A DNA stretch of 10,897 nt from Solirubrobacterales bacterium (lineage in GTDB: Bacteria > Actinomycetota > Thermoleophilia > Solirubrobacterales > Solirubrobacteraceae), in the NCBI GenBank assembly GCA_003244035.1, contig QHBV01000277.1:1-10897 (forward strand), given 5' to 3'. Below are positions 1-6,547 of this stretch, in pieces (position 1 is the stretch's first letter; the number at the start of each line of letters is the position of its first letter). Made by a program: the position numbers and the translations under genes. The notes beneath the pieces are model-generated. The model was given only the letters and a program-made list of their open reading frames with translations, ran no database searches and was not told the DNA's origin.

Positions 1-1
1 C

Positions 2-1153
2 GTGTGCACAAGCCTGCTGCTGATCGCCGCCGTGCCGGCGCTGGCTATCTCTTACGGGACGGAGAAGCTGCGCGAGACGGCCATGATCATGAACATGTGC
101 ATCTTCGGTGCGGTGGCGATCGGCCCGGCGATCGGCGGCCTTCAGGTCCACGCCCACGCATGGCGGCCGCTGTTCCTCATCGTGGCCGTGATCTCGCTCG
201 CGGCGTTGGTGCTCGCGGTGCTGACCTTCGAGGACGCTCAGGCAATGGATCCGAGCGCTCCGTGGGATCCACGCGCGATCGCGCTCGCTGTCGGGGGGCC
301 AACGGCAGCGTTTTTCGGTGCTTCCGAGCTGATTTCTCACCCGTTCCTCGACGTGGCCACCGTCGTGCCGCTGGCTGCTGGCCTCGTGTTGATCTTGGTC
401 CTCGTCATGTACCAGTACCGCGCCAAACGGCCGCTGTTGACGATCCGACGCATGCTCCGTAGCTCGATGCCGGTGGCGGGCATCGTCGTCGCACTGTTCG
501 CGGCCGCGGCATCGGTCTCGGCGACCGAGCTGACAGCCAGCGTGCTCGCCTCGCGGTACGGGCCGATCCACGTCGGACTTCTGTACCTGCCCGAACTGGG
601 TGGCGCCATCCTGACCGCGTTTGCCCTCGGAGCCGTGATCAACAAGCGCGCGATGCAATATCTCCCGCTGATGGGCATGGGCTTCCTGGCTGCCGGCATC
701 GCGGTGTTCCGCGTCGAGGTTCCATCCAGTCAGGCGCTCACCCTGATCGGCTCCGGTCTGACCGGCATCGGGCTCGGCGCGACAGTGGCTCCCGCTCTGT
801 TCGTCGCTGGCTTCTCGCTGCCGTCGGCCAGTCTCCAGCGCGTGTTCGCGCTCGTCGAGCTGCTGCGTGCCTGCGCGGCGTTCATGATCGCGCCGATCTT
901 CGCGCACATGGCCACCACGGTTGGTGGCAACGTGAACGCCGGCACCGGGATCGCACTGTGGATCGGCTTGGGGCTCGCCGTCAGCGGCGCCGTGATCGCC
1001 GTGACGATCTACGCCCTCAGCGGCGCCCGTCCGCAGGCACCGGACCTCGACGAATTCCTCGACGGCGATTCAGCCGCTTGGCACTCGCCGCCGCTTTTGG
1101 CAATGCTTCGCTCACGACGCACCGGCAGGGTCCTGGCGGACGAGCTGCTGTGA
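2..1153 (+). CDS. MFS transporter, DHA2-like drug exporter (5' part missing)
   Basis: This is the last 383 residues of a multi-pass inner-membrane transporter; the reading frame is open at the window edge, so the true start and the first helices lie outside. Residues 36-46 read GAVAIGPAIGG, the antiporter motif C (GxxxGPxxGG type) found at TM5 of proton-coupled drug exporters. About nine or ten further hydrophobic segments follow, which fits a 14-helix DHA2 protein. A hydrophilic tail from about residue 345 includes AWHSPPL. The likely role is proton-driven export of a small organic compound; the substrate cannot be read from the sequence. The TGA stop overlaps the GTG of the universal stress protein gene by 4 bases (GTGA), suggesting coupled translation. 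A decayed paralogue of its C-terminal part lies at 7099-7537. The family is clear; the DHA2 subfamily is likely. Confidence 0.85.
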   Translation: MCTSLLLIAAVPALAISYGTEKLRETAMIMNMCIFGAVAIGPAIGGLQVHAHAWRPLFLIVAVISLAALVLAVLTFEDAQAMDPSAPWDPRAIALAVGGPTAAFFGASELISHPFLDVATVVPLAAGLVLILVLVMYQYRAKRPLLTIRRMLRSSMPVAGIVVALFAAAASVSATELTASVLASRYGPIHVGLLYLPELGGAILTAFALGAVINKRAMQYLPLMGMGFLAAGIAVFRVEVPSSQALTLIGSGLTGIGLGATVAPALFVAGFSLPSASLQRVFALVELLRACAAFMIAPIFAHMATTVGGNVNAGTGIALWIGLGLAVSGAVIAVTIYALSGARPQAPDLDEFLDGDSAAWHSPPLLAMLRSRRTGRVLADELL

Positions 1154-1624
1154 GCGCGGCCGCTGAGAACGCCGGAATGACGTCCCGGTCATCGTCGCAT
1201 ACGACGGCTCCACGCTCGCCAAGAACGCGATCGACGAGGCCGGCAGGTTGCTCGGCCCCGCACGCGACGCGATCGTCCTCATCTTCTGGCCACCGTTCGA
1301 TCTCGGCTTCATTCCAAGCGGGGAAGCCCGATTGGACGCAGCGGATAGCGCGCAAGTCAGGCGGGCCGCGGAGCGGACCGCCGACGACAGAGCCGCGCTC
1401 GCCGAGGCAGCCGGGTTTCGTAGCCGGAGCGCCGCGATCGAGGTCTCACCCACCGGGAAGGGCATCGTCGAGTTCGCTGACGAACACGACGCCAGCGTCA
1501 TCGTGCTCGGCTCCCACGGCCGCCCCGTCTGATCGACGCCGTGCTCGGCAGCGTCGCGCGCGATGTCGCCGCACATTCGCGGCGGACAGTCCTGATCGGC
1601 CACGCGCGCACCACGACCACCTGA
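1150..1624 (+). pseudogene. Universal stress protein (UspA family), two frameshifts
   Basis: Three frames join into one UspA-type protein of about 158 residues, the normal family size. Frame one starts at GTG 1150 (reading SAAAENAG after the start). Around 1176 it must lose a base to continue as VPVIVAYDGS, the usual first strand with its Asp. This second frame runs to ASVIVLGSHGR and stops at TGA 1530. A second one-base loss near 1524 restores RLIDAVLGSVARDV and ends at TGA 1622. With that repair the nucleotide-binding motif G-2x-G-9x-G-S has exactly the right spacing, which supports one original gene. UspA proteins bind ATP or act in stress survival. Both sites look like single-base deletions in short runs (AA, CCCC), so they may be genuine decay or sequencing error. 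It overlaps the MFS stop and probably formed an operon with it. Confidence 0.85.
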
Positions 1625-1885
1625 GCCTGACGAAAGGCAAGGCGCTGCCGCTCGGGCTACGGGCCCAGAGCTCTGAGCCGACGAGCTGCAGGGGAGCGCC
1701 GGCCGCAGCGAGACGATCCCTGGGTCGCGACCTAGCGCTCGCGCCGACTCGGCTCCCTCGTTGGCGGCGGCGCGCTACGGGTATCGCCCACGGGCGAGCA
1801 CACGGTTCGCTTGCGCAAGCGCGCGTGGAGTCCGATGCCGCCGGCCGGCGGGCTAGACGCTCGCGCGCCGGTAGGCTGCCAGGCC
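1625..1885 (+). other. Non-coding stretch before the nitroreductase gene
   Basis: No frame on either strand gives a recognisable protein in these 261 bases. The stretch holds two short perfect palindromes, CAGAGCTCTG at 1666-1675 and CGCTTGCGCAAGCG at 1808-1821. It presumably carries the promoter of the nitroreductase gene, but I cannot pick out convincing -35 and -10 boxes. Confidence 0.4.
1808..1821. promoter_or_regulatory. 14-bp perfect palindrome, possible operator
   Basis: CGCTTGCGCAAGCG is fully self-complementary and is centred about 70 bases upstream of the likely GTG start of the nitroreductase. That distance suits a dimeric regulator site. No regulator gene is adjacent that would obviously bind it, and GC-rich palindromes occur by chance, so the role is speculative. 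Confidence 0.25.
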
Positions 1886-2392
1886 GTGGATGCGTATCTA
1901 GCCGTTGTCAGCAAGCGAGAGGTCCGCAGCTACGCCGACCGGGGTCTGGCGCCGGAGGTCCTACGACGCATCCTTGAGGCCGGTCGCCTCGCCGGCAGCT
2001 CAAAGAACCGCCAGGCCCGACGGTTCGTGGTCCTCGAGCGGGTCCGGCAGGAGGCGGCGAGGTGTGTCTTCGCACCGGCGAACGTGAGCACCGCCGCGCT
2101 CGCCGTCGCGCTCGTGATCGGGGGACGAGGCCCGGCGGACTTCGACGCCGGCCGCGCGGCGCAGAACATGATCCTCGCCGCCTGGAACGATGGCGTGGGG
2201 TCATGTCCGAACGGGATCGCCGACGCAGAGGAGCTCTCGCGGCTGCTCGGGCTTGAGGATTCCGAGCGGGTCTCGAGCATCGTCTCGTTCGGCTACCCGG
2301 CGCGCGAGGTCGATCCGGCGCGGCGCACTGCCGAGGGGTGGGTGGCGGCCGCCAACCGCAAGCCGTTCGAGGAGATCGTCAGTTACGCATGA
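1886..2392 (+). CDS. Small nitroreductase-family flavoprotein
   Basis: A 168-residue protein of the nitroreductase superfamily (FMN-binding, NAD(P)H-dependent reduction of nitro-aromatics, quinones or similar acceptors). It opens with VDAYLAVVSKREVRSY, the family's helix and phosphate-binding Arg region. Next comes AGRLAGSSKNRQARRFVVL, the equivalent of the conserved 'NxQPWRF' segment, and in the middle AAQNMILAAWNDGVGSCPNG, the family's 'A..n..LaA...GlGs' core. The C-terminal part has SIVSFGYPAR, the usual 'GyP' strand. GTG 1886 is preferred because the family starts right before this helix. The frame is open upstream to TTG 1811, but that extra 25 residues looks unlike any domain. It is shorter than classical NfsB-type enzymes (about 217 residues), as is common in this subgroup. 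The substrate is unknown. The gene is intact and stands 164 bp before the GST gene. Confidence 0.85.
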   Translation: MDAYLAVVSKREVRSYADRGLAPEVLRRILEAGRLAGSSKNRQARRFVVLERVRQEAARCVFAPANVSTAALAVALVIGGRGPADFDAGRAAQNMILAAWNDGVGSCPNGIADAEELSRLLGLEDSERVSSIVSFGYPAREVDPARRTAEGWVAAANRKPFEEIVSYA

Positions 2393-2457
2393 CTGCTCCG
2401 ACCGCCCTCGCCGCAGCTGAGGGCCGGCTCAAGCCCGCTGCGGAGCTAGCAGGAAGC

Positions 2458-2474
2458 CCCGGAACGGCTCCGGG
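2458..2474 (+). terminator. Hairpin after the nitroreductase gene, possible terminator
   Basis: CCCGGA and TCCGGG form a 6-bp stem around a 5-base ACGGC loop, 66 bases after the nitroreductase stop. There is no T-run, but that is common in GC-rich actinobacteria. The flanking bases (AAG...GCCCC and CCCC) look like a once longer stem. Weak evidence on its own. Confidence 0.35.
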
Positions 2475-2541
2475 ACCCCATGCAGCGACCTCGCGGCACT
2501 CGCTCGAGATCGACGGGGACGACCGAGCACGGGGGCGGTGG

Positions 2542-2547
2542 GATACT
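2542..2547 (+). promoter_or_regulatory. Possible -10 box of a near-leaderless GST transcript
   Basis: GATACT differs from the TATAAT-type -10 box mostly in the GC-tolerant positions and is the only AT-rich hexamer here. It ends 9 bases before the chosen GTG start, so transcription would begin at or just before the start codon. There is no Shine-Dalgarno sequence in front of the GTG, which agrees with a leaderless message. No -35 box is clear. Confidence 0.3.
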
Positions 2548-2556
2548 GAACCGATC

Positions 2557-3159
2557 GTGCCGCGCCTCTACTACATGCCCCGTACGCGTTCGAGCCGCGT
2601 CCTGTGGCTGCTCGCGGAGCTCGGCGCACCTTGCGAGCTGACGAGGCTCGCGCCCGAGGAGCGCAAGTCCGCCGAGCATCTCGCCCGCCATCCGCTCGGA
2701 CGCGTTCCGGCACTCGAGCTCGACGACGGCACTGTGGTGTTCGAGTCCGCCGCGATCTGCCTCCAGCTGGCCGACCTTCATCCCGATGCGGGTGTGATCC
2801 CGCCGCTCGGATCGGCCGAGCGGGCGCTCGTCTACCAGTGGGTCCTGTTCGGGATGACCGAGCTCGAGGCGCCGCTGTACCGCTGGGTCCGCGAAGGCGC
2901 CGAGGGCTCGACCGATTCCCCGGAGCACGGGCGGTTCGCCCAGAGCGCCGCAGCGCTCGAGAGCGCGCTCGAAGGCCGCGAGTGGCTCCTCGGCGAGCGC
3001 TTCACCGTCGCCGATGTGATCTGCGCCAGCGTGCTCGGTAGCGCCCACTCACGGGGATTGCTCGCAGATTGGCCGGGGTTGCAGGCCTACGTCGAGCGCG
3101 GCGAGGCGCGGCCCGCCTTCATCGAGGCCGCCGCGATTGCAAACCAGCCTCGCAGCTAG
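2557..3159 (+). CDS. Glutathione S-transferase-like protein
   Basis: A 200-residue cytosolic protein with the GST fold. Residues 1-75 form the thioredoxin-like domain: LYYMPRTRSSRVLWLLAELG at 4-23 with the Ser12/Ser13 catalytic candidates, the cis-proline at Val50-Pro51, and the glutathione-contacting Glu63-Ser64 in ESAAI. The helical domain fills the rest, with the N-capping box in GERFTVADVICASVL. Such enzymes conjugate or reduce electrophiles with a thiol. Many actinobacteria make mycothiol rather than glutathione, so the true thiol here is uncertain. GTG 2557 is chosen because the first beta strand follows at once; the frame is open upstream to 2338, but that part has no domain and overlaps the nitroreductase. 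Together with the nitroreductase it suggests a detoxification pair, an inference from position. Confidence 0.9.
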   Translation: MPRLYYMPRTRSSRVLWLLAELGAPCELTRLAPEERKSAEHLARHPLGRVPALELDDGTVVFESAAICLQLADLHPDAGVIPPLGSAERALVYQWVLFGMTELEAPLYRWVREGAEGSTDSPEHGRFAQSAAALESALEGREWLLGERFTVADVICASVLGSAHSRGLLADWPGLQAYVERGEARPAFIEAAAIANQPRS

Positions 3160-3164
3160 CGTCC

Positions 3165-3189
3165 CGGTGCTGGCTGCGGCTTCGCACCG
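3165..3189 (+). terminator. Weak hairpin just after the GST gene
   Basis: CGGTGC (3165-3170) pairs with GCACCG (3184-3189) around a 13-base loop, beginning 5 bases after the GST stop codon. The position is right for a terminator; the stem is short and lacks a T-run. Confidence 0.3.
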
Positions 3190-3379
3190 ACGTAGCGGTG
3201 TGCAGCACTTGAGCCGGTGCCCTCGCACCTGGGGGAGGCGAAAGTCCGGCGTCACAGACTTCGACCCGTGCTTGCGTGGCGGAGCACTCGTCCGGTGTCT
3301 GTACCGCCGGAGCAGCCCTATGTCGCCAACCCAATCGTGCGAGGAGCCGCCGCGAAGAGGCGAAAGCGATCCCGGAGAT

Positions 3380-3394
3380 GCGCGGTTTCCGCGC
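3380..3394 (-). terminator. Hairpin downstream of the cupin gene, possible terminator
   Basis: GCGCGG and CCGCGC form a perfect 6-bp stem with a TTT loop. Read on the minus strand it lies about 45 bases after the cupin stop. No T-run follows in either direction. Low confidence. Confidence 0.25.
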
Positions 3395-3439
3395 GGATGG
3401 CCGGGGCACTCACCCGGATCGGCTCGGACGACACGATGA

Positions 3440-3943
3440 TCAGTTGCCTTGTTCTTCGTCGCCGTAATGTGCGCGCCGGCGACCGATCGCGGCTCCGGTG
3501 GTGGCGGGGTCCTCGACTGAGGAAGCGATCGCGGCGCTGAGCTCGAGGAAGTACTGCTCGAATCCGGCTGGGCTGAAGATCGCCAGAATCCAACAGGGCG
3601 CATCGGTCTGGTTAGCCCACCGGTTCCAGCCCAAGCGAGGCAGGTGCACGAGGGTGCCGGCAGTCGCGGTCGCCTCGCCGTCGGCAAACCAGTAATGAAG
3701 CTCCCCTTCGAGGACGTAGACGGCAGCGTTCTCCCGGGTCTGGCGATGCAGTCGGGGTGGCGGGCTAAAGCCTGGCGGTATGCGGTATTCGACGACGGAG
3801 AAGCCGAGGCCATCGGATGCCGCAAGCTTGACCTCGACGCGCGGAAGCGTTGGAGCGTCGGTCGCGCCGACGATCCCCTCGCCGGGCGCAACGACGCGCG
3901 GGATGGGCTCTGCAGCGCGAGGACTGGCGGGGTGATCTGGCAT
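3440..3943 (-). CDS. Cupin-domain protein with degenerate metal-binding motifs
   Basis: A 167-residue protein with one cupin barrel. Motif 1 reads PPGFSPPPRLHRQTREN followed by AAVYVLEGELHYWFADG; motif 2 is GTLVHLPRLGWNRWAN, followed by the typical PAGFEQYFLEL helix. The fold is clear, but compared with the classical ligands (HxH...E and H in motif 2) the first His is Arg, the Glu position is Ala and the motif 2 His is Asn. Only one His remains. It may bind a ligand without metal, or use other side chains; the function cannot be named. ATG 3943 is chosen because MPDHPAS opens a plausible N-terminus and AGAAAGA lies just upstream; the frame is open further, to 4246, but that part overlaps the regulator gene. 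It is divergent from the LuxR-type pseudogene, with 129 bp between, so the two may once have shared regulation. Confidence 0.8.
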   Translation of the reverse strand: MPDHPASPRAAEPIPRVVAPGEGIVGATDAPTLPRVEVKLAASDGLGFSVVEYRIPPGFSPPPRLHRQTRENAAVYVLEGELHYWFADGEATATAGTLVHLPRLGWNRWANQTDAPCWILAIFSPAGFEQYFLELSAAIASSVEDPATTGAAIGRRRAHYGDEEQGN

Positions 3944-4072
3944 GGCGTCTTTCTGGCTCGGTGGCGCTCGAGGGCTGTTCTCCCAAGCGATGACGTGAAG
4001 AGCTTGCCCGAGCCACGGTTGGCTGTCTATCCCAAAACTCTGGGGGTGCGTCGGTCGCCCAGCCGTCAAGAT

Positions 4073-5209
4073 ATGGCGATGAAGACCACCCGCGCGGACG
4101 CTGTTCGTCGTGAGTTGTTGGCCCTCGCGCAGGCCGGGGACGGCACGGAGCAGTTCGTAGAGGCGGACCTGCGCGGCGCTCGGCAAGGCGATCCCGTTCG
4201 AGTTCGCCTGCATGGCGAGTACCGATCCCGCCACCGGGTTGATCACCGACGCCTACAAGTCAGACCCGGCAGACAGCATGGACGCCGAGTTTGCGCGCTT
4301 GTAGTACGCAACCGAGGACATCAACCAGTTTCACGACATATCCGCCCGCCGCACACCGGTCGGGGTGCTCGAGCGCGACACGGCCGGCCATCCGGAGCGG
4401 TGCCTTCGGTACCGCGATTTCCTGGTTCCCTGCTTCGCCCACGGTCACGAGCTGCGCGCGGGCTTTCGCTCACGGCACGGCGTGTGGGGCGTCATCGCCA
4501 TGTACCGACCTGTCGGGCGAGCCGGATTCACTGCCGATGAGGCTGCCTTCTTGGCCACCGTGTCGGGCACCGTCGCCGAGGGCTTGAGCGCGGTCGCAAT
4601 CCGCCGCGCCTCGCCGGCCGCGATCCCAAGCGGGCCGGCAGTGCTCACGCTCGGACCCGACGATCAGCCCCGCACCCTGACGCCCGCACTCGTGGACTAC
4701 ATGGACCGGCTCGGCGCAGGGGGCACCGGTCCGCTCCCCGTGCCGGTGCTGGCGATCGCTGCCGCCGTCCGGGCACGGCGACGCGGATCGCCCGCTCCCG
4801 AGCCAAGCGCCACTCTGCGAGCGCGATCGGGCGAGTGGCTCGTGCTCGCCGGCGCACCGCTGGCAGGCGGTCACGGCGACGATGCCGACGTCGTCGTCAC
4901 GATCGAGCAAGCCCAACCACCCGTCGTCGTGACAGCGCTCGGGCTGACTCTCCGGGAGCGGGACATGGTCGAGCTGGTGCTCGCCGGCCATGCCACCGGT
5001 GAGATCGCGACCAAGCTCAGCCTCTCGACCTACACGGTTCAGGACCATCTCACCTCCGTCTTCGACAAGGCGGGCGTCCGCAGCCGCGCCAGCTCGTCGC
5101 CTCCCTCTTCTTCGAGCACTACGTGCACCGACTGGGCCAACCACTCAATCACCGCGGATCGTTCACCACACCACCAGACCCGGAGGCAGGCCCGTCTACG
5201 GCTCTCTAA
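4073..5209 (+). pseudogene. LuxR-family transcriptional regulator, broken in three places
   Basis: Joined frames give a regulator of about 378 residues: an N-terminal GAF-like sensing region and a C-terminal LuxR helix-turn-helix. The first frame, from ATG 4073, reads MKTTRADAVRRELLALAQAG up to FVEA near 4165. Here one extra base (or two lost) shifts it to CAALGKAIPFEFACMASTDP. That frame meets an in-frame TAG at 4302 (ARL-stop-YATED; one change from GAG). It then runs on through the middle region to LTLRERDMVELVLAGHATGE and STYTVQDHLTSVF, the DNA-recognition helices. Near 5086 one base is missing; the next frame gives RQLVASLFFEHYVHRLGQ, the usual end of the LuxR fold, to TAA 5207. A substitution plus two indels favours true decay over reading error. 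The ancestral job was probably to control the divergent cupin gene or itself; this is inference. Confidence 0.85.
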
Positions 5210-5487
5210 CCTGCACGGAGGTCCGCCTCGCAGCTCTAGCGAACTTGGTTGCCAACAGAGCAGTGTCGTTCAGGCTGTCTCTTCCCCGCGAAGCAGCCAC
5301 GATGCGCCACAACGCTGCCGTCACGGGCTGCGCCAGCGCGAAGGCAGGGCTCGCGGCGCGCGATCCAAGAGACCCCATATGACCCGGACGGTGCGGCGAA
5401 ACCGATCGCCGGCTGCTGACGTGCGGAGGCCCTGACCACGGCAGCGCCGGCCGGCCGTCACATCGCCGGCTGCTCGCGGGAGCAGGG
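5210..5487. other. Non-coding stretch upstream of the ECF41 promoter
   Basis: About 280 bases after the regulator pseudogene without a recognisable product on either strand. It contains a 13-bp direct repeat ATCGCCGGCTGCT at 5405-5417 and 5462-5474 (57 bp apart), and a GTCACA at 5457-5462 that echoes the -35 box of the promoter downstream. Confidence 0.4.
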
Positions 5488-5514
5488 TGTCACAGCTGAG
5501 GCGGTCGTCTTGTC
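5488..5514 (+). promoter_or_regulatory. ECF41-type promoter of the sigma factor operon
   Basis: TGTCACA at 5488-5494 is followed after 16 bases by TGTC at 5511-5514. The promoter reported for ECF41 sigma factors is TGTCACA and CGTC with a spacer of about this length, so the -35 box is exact and the -10 differs by one base. The site lies 55 bases before the ATG of an ECF41-type sigma gene, which implies the factor drives its own operon. The family motif is recalled knowledge; the match and spacing are read from the sequence. Confidence 0.7.
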
Positions 5515-5569
5515 TTATGGGTTGCAGGCCAGATCGCGAAGCGGATGATGAAACTGGAGCACACCCGAG

Positions 5570-6547
5570 ATGAGCGCTGAAGAACATCGGCTCGAGCAGT
5601 TGCGCCCGGCGTCGTTCGCGATCGCCTACCGGATGCTCGGCAGCGTCTCCGAAGCGGAGGACGTCGTCCAGGAGGCGTTGCTGCGGGTCCACCAGGCGAT
5701 CGAGCACGGCGAGCAGCTTGCCTCCCCGCGGGCCTACCTCGCCACCGTCACCACCCGGCTGGCGATCAACGAGCTGCGCTCGGCGCGCGCGCGGCGTGAA
5801 CGGTACGTCGGCGAGTGGCTGCCCGAGCCGATCCTCACCGACGGCCTCGACGATCCCGCCCAGCACGCCGAGATGGCCGACTCGCTGTCATTGGCGATGC
5901 TGGTGCTGCTCGAGAGCCTGTCTCCCGAGCAGCGAGCCGCGCTGCTCCTACACGACGTGTTCGACTACGGCTATCGGGAGATCGCAGAGATCATCGGCAA
6001 GAGCGAGGACAACGTGCGCCAGCTCGCGAGCCGGGCCCGGCGTCACGTCGAGGAGCGCCGCCCCCGGTTTCAGACCTCGCGCGAGCAGCGCGAGGAGCTT
6101 GCACAGAGGTTTCTCGCCGCCGCCCAGCAGGGGGATCTGGCCGGACTCGAGGCCCTGCTGGCCCACGACGTGGTCCTGACCGGAGACGGCGGCGGGAAGG
6201 TCCCGGCGCTGGCGCGGTCGCTGCGCGGTCGCAACCGCGTCGCCCGCATGCTGCTCAGCTGGATGCAGGTCGTCTCGCGGTTTCCCGATTTCACGCTGCG
6301 ACCGACCGCGGTCAACGGCGCTCCGGGAGTGATGGTCCGGGACGGCCAGCAGCGGCTGATCAGCGTGTGGTCGCTCGAGATCGCCGGCGGCGAGATCAGC
6401 AGCATCGGCTCGGTCGTCAATCCCGACAAGCTCGCGCACCTCGGGGTGGTCGGGGACTTCGCATCGCTCCTCCGCGCGCACCGGCCGCGCCCTGACACGC
6501 CCATCGATTCACAACCCCACACTCACCACCCAGCAGGAACATCATGA
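5570..6547 (+). CDS. ECF41-family RNA polymerase sigma factor with fused C-terminal regulatory domain
   Basis: A 325-residue extracytoplasmic-function sigma factor that redirects RNA polymerase to its own promoter type. Sigma-2 covers about residues 10-75 (SEAEDVVQEALLRV at 27-40), sigma-4 about 105-160 (YREIAEIIGKSEDNVRQLASRAR). Between them is YVGEWLPEPI at 79-88. The extra domain from about 170 is a SnoaL/NTF2-like fold with DGGGK at 206-210 and NPDKL at 284-288. These three signatures mark group ECF41, in which the C-terminal domain replaces a separate anti-sigma factor, and indeed no anti-sigma gene is nearby. A 37-residue polar, His/Pro-rich tail follows NPDKL. GGAG at 5556-5559 is the ribosome site for ATG 5570. 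The stop overlaps the ATG of the AhpD-like gene (ATGA). The trigger of this system is not known. Confidence 0.93.
   Translation: MSAEEHRLEQLRPASFAIAYRMLGSVSEAEDVVQEALLRVHQAIEHGEQLASPRAYLATVTTRLAINELRSARARRERYVGEWLPEPILTDGLDDPAQHAEMADSLSLAMLVLLESLSPEQRAALLLHDVFDYGYREIAEIIGKSEDNVRQLASRARRHVEERRPRFQTSREQREELAQRFLAAAQQGDLAGLEALLAHDVVLTGDGGGKVPALARSLRGRNRVARMLLSWMQVVSRFPDFTLRPTAVNGAPGVMVRDGQQRLISVWSLEIAGGEISSIGSVVNPDKLAHLGVVGDFASLLRAHRPRPDTPIDSQPHTHHPAGTS

Larger units (their letters stand above)
3160..3439. other. Intergenic stretch between convergent GST and cupin genes
   Basis: These 280 bases separate two genes that end towards each other. Several frames are open by GC bias, but none reads as a protein I know. 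The stretch has three small hairpins: 3165-3189, GGTGC/GCACC at 3216-3229, and GCGCGG/CCGCGC with a TTT loop at 3380-3394. That is more sequence than two terminators need, so it may be the worn-out remains of a gene. Confidence 0.4.

Noticed and set aside
1811..1885. TTG start of a longer nitroreductase
   Set aside because: The added residues are Arg/Pro/Ala-rich and the family begins at the helix that follows GTG 1886.
3235..3250. GAGGCGAAAGTCCGGC resembles the GAGGAAAGTCC signature of RNase P RNA
   Set aside because: The rest of the RNase P fold, including the distal conserved ACAGNA-type segment, is not found in the 280-bp gap, which is too short for the full RNA.
3049..3891. 280-residue minus-strand frame opposite the GST end, gap and cupin
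   Set aside because: It overlaps parts of two supported genes and has a random-looking Arg/Pro/Ser composition.
3944..4246. Upstream extension of the cupin frame on the minus strand
   Set aside because: It runs through the intergenic gap into the regulator's 5' part and shows no domain; the cupin protein starts naturally at ATG 3943.
5456..5482. Second ECF41-like promoter using CGTCACA at 5456
   Set aside because: Sixteen bases further on the sequence is GGAG, not CGTC or a close variant.
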